Below, piece after piece: positions 1-5,631 of a stretch of 5,969 nucleotides of DNA (position 1 is the first letter of the stretch; each line of letters opens with the position of its first letter). The position numbers and the translations under genes were made by a program. Origin of the DNA: Candidatus Desantisbacteria bacterium CG1_02_38_46 (GTDB lineage Bacteria; Desantisbacteria; UBA1551; UBA1559); the NCBI GenBank assembly GCA_001871015.1, contig MNUO01000013.1:1-5969 (forward strand). Direction: 5' to 3'. The notes beneath the pieces were generated by a model. That model saw only the letters and a program-made list of their open reading frames with translations, searched no databases and had not been told where the DNA came from.

Positions 1-98
1 GCCTTTTTAGCATTTGCAGGACTCGAGCACGTTTGCTTAACGCTCCATTTTCCATTTTTAAAATGATAAATTTTACTGCCAATTATTTTGTAAGGAAT
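1..98 (-). CDS. Small phage protein of unknown function, N-terminal part only, probable ATT start
   Basis: This frame is open from about 107 to the left edge, so only the first 32 full codons are seen; the C-terminus is missing. The peptide begins (M)PYKIIGSKIYHFKNGKW and continues to CSSPANAKKA. A short 'x-Y-x-x-x-G-x-x-V/I-Y' opening, a 'NGKW' turn and a Cys/Ser stretch before a basic NAKKA helix resemble small conserved hypothetical proteins I recall from phage structural regions; this resemblance is from memory and gives no function. No ATG, GTG or TTG lies in frame after position 104. The only canonical choice, GTG at 107-105, sits inside the SD sequence. An ATT at 98-96 has ideal spacing from that SD, so I place the start there. 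The gene follows the 126-residue gene in the same frame after its stop, 51 nt away, and is probably co-transcribed with it. Confidence 0.6.
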   Translation of the reverse strand, partial: MPYKIIGSKIYHFKNGKWSVKQTCSSPANAKK

Positions 99-104
99 GG
101 TCTT

Positions 105-114
105 CACCCCCTTT
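105..114 (-). promoter_or_regulatory. Shine-Dalgarno site that decides the ATT start
   Basis: On the minus strand this reads AAAGGGGGTG. It matches the extended SD consensus AAAGGAGGTG at nine of ten positions, and the single difference can form a G-U wobble with 16S rRNA. Six bases (AAGACC) separate it from an ATT codon at 98-96. The GTG at its 3' end is in frame but overlaps the SD, so it is a poor start. Confidence 0.65.
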
Positions 115-117
115 ATA

Positions 118-143
118 AGAGAGCAGGAAGTTTCCTGCCCCCT
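118..143 (-). repeat. Intergenic hairpin with an 11-bp stem
   Basis: In the minus-strand RNA, arm 143-133 (AGGGGGCAGGA) pairs with arm 128-118 (TCCTGCTCTCT) around a four-base loop, AACT. The inner six pairs, GCAGGA with TCCTGC, are perfect. The outer five include two G-U wobbles, which would be A-C mismatches in a plus-strand RNA, so a sense-strand RNA role is likelier. It lies between the stop of the 126-residue gene (150) and the SD of the next gene (114). No U-tract follows, so it is not a typical intrinsic terminator. A processing, stability or attenuation element is possible. Confidence 0.55.
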
Positions 144-149
144 GTTAAA

Positions 150-530
150 TTATCTCTCTGTGTATTCTAATGTTACTAAAACTTTTCCACCAGCAGTTGT
201 TTTTGCTGAAGTCAGATAATAATATGAATCAGCCGCAACAGTATTATTAGTCGTAGGAGTTGCAGAATTTTCTGTATTCAGTGCAGAAGAAAGAGCAACA
301 GTTACAACTCCACCAGCAGAAGCACCAACTGAATTTCCACAGGTAATTGTTCCTGCATCTGTAGCAGCAAGTGCTTTCATTACAATGCTTCTGATTTTGT
401 TTATAGTAACAGCTTTAGGAAAATAAATTTTTGTAGTAGTCTGTTCTCCTGTTTCAAAACTCATAGGAATAGTTATAATATCTTTATGAAGAGAAATTGT
501 AAAAAAAGGAAACTGAACCCTCTTAGCCAT
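150..530 (-). CDS. Probable virion structural protein, beta-rich, 126 residues (candidate head decoration or completion protein)
   Basis: The protein is short, rich in Thr, Ala, Val and Ser, and has almost no long hydrophobic or charged segments. Residues about 18-50 (IITIPMSFETGEQ, then KIYFPKAVTINKI) and the C-terminal KVLVTLEYT strand look like a beta-sandwich. The middle, about 55-105, is low in complexity with glycine- and threonine-rich turns. There is no signal peptide or membrane segment. The ATG at 530 follows an AGGAGGTG SD at good spacing, and that SD lies in the 15-nt gap after the capsid stop at 546. A position directly after the major capsid gene is where many phages encode decoration, head-fibre or head-completion proteins. 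The gene call is firm; the role is inferred from composition and location. A tail or receptor-binding accessory protein is an alternative. Confidence 0.8.
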   Translation of the reverse strand: MAKRVQFPFFTISLHKDIITIPMSFETGEQTTTKIYFPKAVTINKIRSIVMKALAATDAGTITCGNSVGASAGGVVTVALSSALNTENSATPTTNNTVAADSYYYLTSAKTTAGGKVLVTLEYTER

Positions 531-545
531 CTAAGCCACCTCCTA

Positions 546-1550
546 TTATGTAACGCCAGTGATTTTAACTTGTGCAGCTCTGTTTGATACAATCATTGAA
601 TAAGTTGTATCTTCAAGTGCAATGTAATCATAGTTTGTGGTTGAAACCTGTGTCCAGGGTGAAAGTTTGAAGTTAGCATCTGGATGTACTACAAATTTTA
701 GATAGTTATTATTGAACATATAAATGGTTCCATCAAGAGCAGAACTTTCACTAAAAACAAAAGGAATGCCGTTAAATGAAGCTCCAACAGAAAAACCAAG
801 TTTTGTAGCAATTTCATCCTTTACTAAATAACCTGATTTATCGTATGCATCTTCACAATATTCCTCGTAAATTGCTTGAGAAGTGAGTATAAGTGTAGGT
901 TTTCCCCATTTGTGAGTAACAGTATTTACGGAGTGCATAAGATTTAAAATCAATGATTTTGTAGTATCATAGGCATCTACTTGTGATTTCCATTCGGGTA
1001 ATTCTGAAATTTTAACATCTCCAACATAAATAGGAGTAGTTCCATCATTAGCATCTGTAAGGTCATCAACATTATAAATTAATTGATGAAGACCAAAAAC
1101 CTTATTAGGTGTAGTTGCACTGGAATTCCAGGCGTTAAAAAACTTACCTTCAAAATCTCTTGCAGTGCTTTCTGCTAATTTTTTAAGAATCATTTTCGCA
1201 TAATCTTCCAGAGTGTAAGCTCCCTTTTGTACAAGCAACCACTCTTTATAGGGTATAATAGATGCATTATTATAAAATGCCCAATCATACCAAGCTTCAG
1301 ATGCAATTGCTGGACGAGTTAGAGTGGTAGGGTCAACAACTACACCAGACCCAGTCCAGTTCTTTCCTACCAGGTTTCCAAATTGAATCGAAGCCATAAT
1401 TCTGTTTCCACCTTTTACAGTATACATAGCCTTTCCTTCCTTAAAGTGGTTAAGAATAGGAGTGTATGTATAAACTTGTTCAACAAATCCCTTAGTTATT
1501 GGTTTTTCTTTAACCAATGCGTTAAGGGTAGTAATTGTTAATTCAGCCAT
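546..1550 (-). CDS. Major capsid protein, HK97-fold type
   Basis: This 334-residue protein is called as the shell-forming major capsid protein, of usual length for an HK97-fold subunit without a cleaved N-terminal delta domain. Supporting stretches resemble phage capsid families: VFGLHQLI at about 151-158, KPTLILTSQAIYEEYCEDA at about 217-235 (the 'p-x-l-i-l-t-s' element), FNGIPFVFSES at about 259-269, and IYMFNNNYLKFVV at about 276-288. The C-terminal strand region 307-334 contains YDYIALEDTTYSMIVSNRAAQVKI. The N-terminus is not strongly coiled-coil, so it has no obvious scaffold domain; a separate scaffold-like gene lies just upstream. The ATG at 1550 follows an AAGGAGGT SD five bases away. 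That SD can pair with an upstream complementary octamer (separate entry). Identity rests on sequence pattern plus position after portal and scaffold genes, and is strong; the exact capsid subfamily is not determined. Confidence 0.88.
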   Translation of the reverse strand: MAELTITTLNALVKEKPITKGFVEQVYTYTPILNHFKEGKAMYTVKGGNRIMASIQFGNLVGKNWTGSGVVVDPTTLTRPAIASEAWYDWAFYNNASIIPYKEWLLVQKGAYTLEDYAKMILKKLAESTARDFEGKFFNAWNSSATTPNKVFGLHQLIYNVDDLTDANDGTTPIYVGDVKISELPEWKSQVDAYDTTKSLILNLMHSVNTVTHKWGKPTLILTSQAIYEEYCEDAYDKSGYLVKDEIATKLGFSVGASFNGIPFVFSESSALDGTIYMFNNNYLKFVVHPDANFKLSPWTQVSTTNYDYIALEDTTYSMIVSNRAAQVKITGVT

Positions 1551-1555
1551 AATTT

Positions 1556-1610
1556 ACCTCCTTAGTAAATTACATTTTAAATTTTTAAGAATTTACGCAT
1601 TCCTAAGGAG
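1556..1610 (-). promoter_or_regulatory. Predicted hairpin in the capsid leader that sequesters the Shine-Dalgarno site
   Basis: In minus-strand RNA the capsid SD is TAAGGAGGT, starting at 1564. Upstream, CTCCTTA at 1610-1604 is an exact complement of TAAGGAG at 1564-1558. A second exact pairing, GTAAATT at 1596-1590 with AATTTAC at 1571-1565, stacks directly inside it. On the 3' side the two stems are contiguous; on the 5' side a seven-base bulge (1603-1597) separates them. The loop is the 18-base AT-rich stretch 1589-1572. Most of the SD would be hidden when folded. This is predicted by eye from complementarity, with no energy calculation. Confidence 0.5.
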
Positions 1611-1616
1611 CGATAA

Positions 1617-1631
1617 CATCGAAATACGATG
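1617..1631 (-). repeat. Short inverted repeat after the scaffold stop codon
   Basis: CATCG and CGATG form a perfect 5-bp inverted repeat around a five-base spacer, three bases beyond the scaffold gene's stop codon. It sits at the 5' end of the 84-base capsid leader (1551-1634). There is no U-tract after it, so termination is unlikely; it may only cap the 3' end of the upstream coding region or be chance. Confidence 0.3.
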
Positions 1632-1634
1632 ATT

Positions 1635-2282
1635 TTATTTCTTTTTAATTATTTCAAACGCCTCATCTAAATTTTTAGGCGTATATGCAACACCCCCTGC
1701 CTGTCCCGATGGAGTTTCAGTTTGTGCTTCCTTTCTTGCCTCTAAAACACTTGAACCTTCTGTCTCGTGTTTCTTTAACATAGAAAGATAAACATCTTCC
1801 AATAAATCTAAATTATTGACCGTTCCACCTGTTTTCTTGTAAACATCAAGGAGTATTTCTACCTTGTTAAAAGGAACAAGAGAATCCTTATATTTCTTCT
1901 CCAGTTCTTCGCATTTAGCGTTGATTTCCCCAATCCTTTTATTTACTTCTTCAGGATTGATTTCTTCCTTTACTTCTTCTTTCTTTTCCTCGGGCTTATT
2001 TAAATTCTGCAACTTCTCTTGATAAGCACGAACCTTTTCTTTAAGTTCGTGTATTTTTTTATTCTTTTCAATTACTGCCTTACTCAAATCACCCTTTTTG
2101 GGCGGTTCGATAACTTCAGGGGGTTTTTCTTTTGGTTCTTCACCAAGAAGAATATCCATTTCCTTCTGAAGTTTTCCAATCTCGTCATCTAATTCTCCAA
2201 CTTCGTTTTCATCTGCATTACCCTCAGATGGAGGGAGCGTTGTTGAATCAGAATTAAGATTGACATTTTCTTTATCTGCCAT
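1635..2282 (-). CDS. Putative scaffolding protein
   Basis: This 215-residue protein probably acts inside the procapsid as the assembly scaffold. It is highly charged, with an acidic N-terminus (about 20-50) and a proline-rich linker (EPKEKPPEVIEPPKK, about 49-63). Lys/Glu-rich heptad-like helices at about 66-96 and 98-132 are strong coiled-coil candidates. A Gly/Ser/Thr-rich linker at about 187-200 leads to a short C-terminal helix ending in IIKKK. Basic C-terminal helices bind coat protein in scaffolds such as that of P22. No protease motif is evident. The ATG at 2282 has an AAGGAGAT SD about five bases away. The position between portal and capsid genes is the usual scaffold position. The sequence itself is too low in complexity to identify by homology, so the call rests on composition and context. 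A general coiled-coil head protein is the alternative. Confidence 0.75.
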   Translation of the reverse strand: MADKENVNLNSDSTTLPPSEGNADENEVGELDDEIGKLQKEMDILLGEEPKEKPPEVIEPPKKGDLSKAVIEKNKKIHELKEKVRAYQEKLQNLNKPEEKKEEVKEEINPEEVNKRIGEINAKCEELEKKYKDSLVPFNKVEILLDVYKKTGGTVNNLDLLEDVYLSMLKKHETEGSSVLEARKEAQTETPSGQAGGVAYTPKNLDEAFEIIKKK

Positions 2283-2293
2283 TTTAATCTCCT

Positions 2294-2316
2294 TTTTTAA
2301 CGCCGCATGGGCGAAA
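2294..2316 (-). repeat. GC-rich intergenic hairpin before the scaffold gene
   Basis: In the minus RNA, CGCC at 2313-2310 and GGCG at 2304-2301 can pair around a five-base loop. Flanking TTTT and AAAA could extend the stem across a two-base bulge. It occupies most of the 37-base gap between the 95-residue gene and the scaffold gene, and its A-rich arm runs into the scaffold SD. It stands out because the surrounding DNA is AT-rich. The stem is short, so function is uncertain. Confidence 0.3.
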
Positions 2317-2319
2317 ATT

Positions 2320-2607
2320 CTACAGCGTGCTTAAATTTGCTGGTGCCGCTGGAACTGCTTCTCCAGACGTTTCTTGTTTATTCAAATACTCGAAAGAAAC
2401 TTCGTTTTTATCAGTATCTACGTTGGCAACTTTCATAAGAACAACATCACCTACAGCAACTTCATCGGGAATCAATTCTTTAGAAATAGTGATTCCGCCT
2501 TTTGTTAAATTGGGTGAATTAATTGTGTTTGCCCCACTGTTTGGTCTTGTTAGAGATGGAGCTAATTTAGTGAATGCGTCTTGATAAACTGCTTTTTCTT
2601 TAGCCAT
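2320..2607 (-). CDS. Small phage protein of unknown function between portal and scaffold genes
   Basis: This 95-residue protein is not recognised. Residues 1-15 look helical (AVYQDAFTKLAP), residues 17-35 form a polar Asn/Pro-rich linker (RPNSGANTINSPNLTKG), and residues 37-76 look like a small beta-barrel core (ITISKELIPDEVAVGDVVLMKVANVDTD, then EVSFEYL). The C-terminus is Ala/Pro-rich and probably disordered. The 'GDVVLMKV-x-x-VD' strand-turn faintly resembles the last part of an S1/OB-type barrel, but without the aromatic RNA-binding residues this is only a shape similarity. There is no signal peptide or membrane segment. The ATG at 2607 follows TAAGGAGGA with five-base spacing, and the gene lies 33 bases after the portal stop. 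Position suggests a head-assembly or portal-associated role. The gene is well supported; the function is open. Confidence 0.75.
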   Translation of the reverse strand: MAKEKAVYQDAFTKLAPSLTRPNSGANTINSPNLTKGGITISKELIPDEVAVGDVVLMKVANVDTDKNEVSFEYLNKQETSGEAVPAAPANLSTL

Positions 2608-2640
2608 TTATTCCTCCTTAAAGAATTTAATATTGCTTAG

Positions 2641-4299
2641 TTAAACGCCAACTCCAGTTCCTACCTGTTCTGCAACCTTATTTGCAATTCCTTCTTTTCT
2701 TGCTCCTGCCTCACTGAGAACTTGTTTTTGCTCAGTTTCAGGAGTAGTTGGAGTTATTGGTTGCCCTCCTGGAATAGTTATTGCTTTTTGTTCTTGCAGT
2801 ATTTCTAAAAGTTGTGTGTTTTCAGTTAATTTTGCAAATGTTGCAAGGTCAATTTTATTCTGTGCAAGAAGTCCTGCTAATAGATTGTTCCTTGCCATTT
2901 TATCTTCTGGAAGTGGGTCGCTTAAATCAAAGAATAAATCAAATTTTCCATCAAGTCCATTGACTAATTCTTCTGCGTTCTCGAATTTGGTGCCCAAAAT
3001 CTCTCTTAAATCTTTTTTTGTATATTCCTTTTTAATCATCTTTACCAATACTTTTCCAAACCTATTCATATCCTTGGCTATTTCTATGGTATCTGATTCG
3101 GTTGCCAAATTTCCTGCCTGTTGTGTTGCAATCGTGCCTGAAGCAGTTCTCTGTGCATTTCCCCCTCCTGCATTTATAGCGTAAGTTTCAGAAAGTTCCT
3201 GCATTAAGCCGTAACCTGAATACTGTACGACACTTAACCAACGAGCATCAGCAGCATTTAGGTTTAAGGTGCCAATCATTTCTTTAGCAGATACCTTAAT
3301 TATCTCTCTTGGGTCATTGGAAAACTGAATATCTGGGTCTGTCGTATAAACACGTCCATTATTAGTAACCAACATTCCATCCAATAGGAGCCCCAAAGAC
3401 TTATTATGTAAATTTTGAGGGTCAATTAAGTATCCGACCAGAGAAGAACCCCAAAGTTTATCCGAAGATTTATAAGGAGTTATTGTGAAAATAGGAAAAT
3501 CATCGCTGCCAGTAATTTTATTTACATCTTTTATATCCAGTATTTGTCCTTCAGTCCACGTTATACAAACTGGACTTCCAAAAGCTATTTTTCTATACCA
3601 ACTTTCATAAATAATAACTGAATCGTTTGGATTATTTCCCGATACTTTAACTTTATATTTATCTTCTATATACTCTTTGGATTTATTAAAAACAAGATGT
3701 ATATATCGCATATCGCTTAAAGTTTTTGCATAGGGGTCTGGATAAACATCAAGGGGAGTAATTGGAACAATGTCTATATTTTTATCTTCTTCGTTCCACG
3801 TTAATTTAAACCAACCCGAACACATAATTAAACTATCTTTGTAAGATAAGGACATTTTACCTGAAAAATCTTCTTGCTTCCAAATATATTTTAGAATATG
3901 CTGCCAGCCCAGAGAAAGATTTCCTTTTCCTAAACCTACAGGAAGAACGTCCATATAAACTTTTCTACGTTTAAATGAATTTACTCTTTGATTGATGATA
4001 GTTTGAATAAAATTTATTGTAGGAGTTGCAATATAACTTGTAGCATCAAAAGCATTTCCGTCTTTATCCACAAGCCACTGCACAGAATCGTACCAAAGTT
4101 TATATATACGCAATCTCTTTTGTGAAGCAAAATTGGTTTCCCGTTCGCTTCCCCGAGCATCCATATCAAAAGTATCTTGTTCCTTTTTTTCTGCAGCATA
4201 CTGAAAATCACTATTCACTCGCTTTAATACTTCATTATCTTCGCCTTCATTAACTGAAGGTTTTTTAATCATTTTTTTAACAACATCTATAATTGACAA
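2641..4299 (-). CDS. Portal protein, P22-like
   Basis: The 552-residue product is called as the portal, the ring protein at one capsid vertex through which DNA enters and leaves and to which the terminase docks. Features in order: a charged N-terminal helix region (about 20-70); ATPTINFIQTIINQRV at about 91-106; the ITPLDVYPDPYAKTLSDMRYIH element at about 180-201, common in P22-type portals; a wing/stem helix DPQNLHNKSLGLLLDGML at about 293-310 followed by NNGRVY; and GGGNAQRTASGTIATQQ at about 378-394, the Gly/Gln-rich 'SG-x-A/T-I' motif. The C-terminal 60 residues are Gln/Pro/Thr-rich. Length fits a medium-sized P22-like portal without a long barrel. The start is TTG, chosen because GGGAGG sits five bases upstream; the first in-frame ATG would remove nine residues and lose that SD. 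The gene begins 21 bases after the large terminase stop. Confidence 0.9.
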   Translation of the reverse strand: MSIIDVVKKMIKKPSVNEGEDNEVLKRVNSDFQYAAEKKEQDTFDMDARGSERETNFASQKRLRIYKLWYDSVQWLVDKDGNAFDATSYIATPTINFIQTIINQRVNSFKRRKVYMDVLPVGLGKGNLSLGWQHILKYIWKQEDFSGKMSLSYKDSLIMCSGWFKLTWNEEDKNIDIVPITPLDVYPDPYAKTLSDMRYIHLVFNKSKEYIEDKYKVKVSGNNPNDSVIIYESWYRKIAFGSPVCITWTEGQILDIKDVNKITGSDDFPIFTITPYKSSDKLWGSSLVGYLIDPQNLHNKSLGLLLDGMLVTNNGRVYTTDPDIQFSNDPREIIKVSAKEMIGTLNLNAADARWLSVVQYSGYGLMQELSETYAINAGGGNAQRTASGTIATQQAGNLATESDTIEIAKDMNRFGKVLVKMIKKEYTKKDLREILGTKFENAEELVNGLDGKFDLFFDLSDPLPEDKMARNNLLAGLLAQNKIDLATFAKLTENTQLLEILQEQKAITIPGGQPITPTTPETEQKQVLSEAGARKEGIANKVAEQVGTGVGV

Positions 4300-4304
4300 T
4301 TTTT

Positions 4305-4310
4305 CCTCCC
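4305..4310 (-). promoter_or_regulatory. Shine-Dalgarno site for the TTG start of the portal gene
   Basis: On the minus strand GGGAGG precedes TTG (4299-4297) by five adenines. This decides a TTG start, with no ATG in the vicinity at suitable spacing. The six bases adjoin the first copy of a 10-bp tandem repeat that also covers the terminase stop codon. Confidence 0.7.
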
Positions 4311-4328
4311 TTAGAATACCTTAGAATA
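4309..4328. repeat. Perfect 10-bp tandem duplication at the terminase-portal junction
   Basis: The plus-strand unit CCTTAGAATA occurs twice in a row, 4309-4318 and 4319-4328. On the minus strand the unit TATTCTAAGG carries the terminase stop codon TAA in the first copy read, and a second TAA plus the 5' part of the portal SD in the other. With a single copy, the stop and the SD would be adjacent (TAAGGGAGG), the compact arrangement seen at other junctions in this module. Confidence 0.85.
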
Positions 4329-5631
4329 TATCTCTCCAATCTATGTTTTCTTTTCTTTTCGGATTCATAACTTTATCATAAAGATTTTGAAAATGTTCAG
4401 CCAACCAGTCTTTTGCTTTTTTTTCAACCTTAGTCGGAGCATATTCTCTATGAAGAAAGTTTTTCACTCCCATTATTAAATATCTTGAAGCATCCTCACA
4501 GTGTCTTTCTCCGCTTGGTTCTCCATTTTTCCAAATATATCCCATATCCTCGTCTAAAAGATGATAGCATTTGGGGTCTATAATTAGTTTTCCGCCTTTA
4601 AGAGCCCTGTTCTTTTCCCTAACACCATCGTGAACATCATTGTTTGCCTTTTCAAATTTGACTGGAACCTTCAATTCAGTAAGTCCTTTTTGAATCTCAG
4701 ACATAAAAGCCCTGGCTGCTGGGTCATAAAATATAATATTAATATGATACCTTTTAATTAGTTCAGCAAAAGCTCTTACATGTCCTGAAGGTTCAATGTC
4801 TACTTTAAAATATTCATTTACCAAATGAAGAGCTACCGTATTTACAAAACCTATTTCTAACGTTGTTGAATCAAAACCGAAATCTCCACCCGCAAAACAA
4901 GTTTCTCCATTATATTTAACTTCCTTAACAACGGCACTTCTATCATAATCATAAACAAGTCCCTGTGGCTTAATATAAACTCCCAAATGCTGAAAGGAAA
5001 ACTCCTCTGGAGTTAATATTTTTTTATCCCTTTCATAAACCTTTCGTGAAAATGCAGGATTAGCTATGGAGGGAAAAGACAAATACAAAACCGTAAGGTC
5101 TCCTTCATCATATCTCTTTTTTAAATCCAGGAACAACCAAGGGTCTTTTTTCATATATGGGTTAGATAACATAAGCAGTTGTCCATCAAATAGATTCAAA
5201 CGTCCACGAAGAGTAGTATAGGCAAGTCTTGGAGATTGTCCAGCTTCATCCATTACTGCCGCTTTTAAATGTGAGCCCTGCATATGCTCAGGAATTTCGG
5301 TAGAGTAAAAATTGACTGTTCCATAATTGGTGCCGTAAATATTATATTTTTTACTTATCCAATCCCCTTCAAGTTCTGTTCCCTTAACAAAATCTAAGAA
5401 GTATCTAATGGCAACTCTTTCAACCATTGAATTAACTGGTTCAGTAACTGCATATTCTCCAGTTCCCCTATTCATCATTTGTGTTCCCAACCATACGGGG
5501 ACAAGAGAAGATTTCCCTGAACCCTGACCTGTTACACAAGCTGTTTCCTTAGTCCTCGTAAGGAGAATAAGTGTTTGGTACTTATGAGGATGGATTATCT
5601 TCGATAACGGGGTCTCTATATAAAGTCCCAC
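4321..5631 (-). CDS. terL: Terminase large subunit (ATPase and nuclease)
   Basis: This 436-residue protein is called as the packaging motor, which translocates DNA into the prohead using ATP and cuts the concatemer. The N-terminal ATPase has a Walker A motif TGQGSGKSS at 34-42 with K40, a Walker B AVMDE at 125-129 with D128 and E129, and a coupling motif LLMLSNP at 152-158. The C-terminal RNase H-like nuclease has GGDFG with D250, FYDPAA with D303, and HCEDASRYL with D380: three acidic residues at the usual places. Length is typical. Only GTG at 5631 offers a canonical start ahead of Walker A, and the frame is closed by a stop four codons upstream of it. It has no clear SD and overlaps the small-subunit gene by 50 bases, so translational coupling is likely. 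Walker A begins with Thr rather than the canonical Gly, a deviation often tolerated in terminases. Confidence 0.95.
   Translation of the reverse strand: MGLYIETPLSKIIHPHKYQTLILLTRTKETACVTGQGSGKSSLVPVWLGTQMMNRGTGEYAVTEPVNSMVERVAIRYFLDFVKGTELEGDWISKKYNIYGTNYGTVNFYSTEIPEHMQGSHLKAAVMDEAGQSPRLAYTTLRGRLNLFDGQLLMLSNPYMKKDPWLFLDLKKRYDEGDLTVLYLSFPSIANPAFSRKVYERDKKILTPEEFSFQHLGVYIKPQGLVYDYDRSAVVKEVKYNGETCFAGGDFGFDSTTLEIGFVNTVALHLVNEYFKVDIEPSGHVRAFAELIKRYHINIIFYDPAARAFMSEIQKGLTELKVPVKFEKANNDVHDGVREKNRALKGGKLIIDPKCYHLLDEDMGYIWKNGEPSGERHCEDASRYLIMGVKNFLHREYAPTKVEKKAKDWLAEHFQNLYDKVMNPKRKENIDWRDIF

Noticed and set aside
1-55. ATG at 55-53 as the start of the left-edge gene
   Set aside because: It opens a different frame without an SD. 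The frame starting at 98 has a strong SD and a protein-like sequence with NGKW and CSSPANAKKA.
118-143. Intrinsic terminator after the 126-residue gene
   Set aside because: The stem is good but no U-tract follows on either strand, so I list it only as a hairpin.
1572-1600. Sigma70-type promoter in the capsid leader, with TAAAAT as a -10 box
   Set aside because: The AT-rich segment offers -10-like hexamers, but no -35-like hexamer lies at suitable spacing; AT-richness alone explains it.
2327-2584. Plus-strand open frame of 85 codons opposite the 95-residue gene
   Set aside because: It mirrors a minus-strand gene that has a strong SD and a head-module context; every neighbour is on the minus strand.
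2781-2963. Plus-strand open frame of 60 codons inside the portal gene
   Set aside because: Antisense to portal, overlapping another shadow frame, with a random-looking composition.
2816-3184. Plus-strand open frame of 122 codons inside the portal gene
   Set aside because: It lies wholly antisense to a well-supported portal gene, has no sensible SD, and its Ser/Phe-rich translation looks like a shadow of the portal codons.
4014-4211. Minus-strand open frame of 65 codons inside the portal gene
   Set aside because: Out-of-frame shadow of the portal coding sequence with no SD or recognisable features.
4417-4424. Run of eight A residues (minus strand) in the large terminase as a programmed frameshift site
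   Set aside because: The terminase frame runs intact through it to a sensible end, and no alternative product is suggested.
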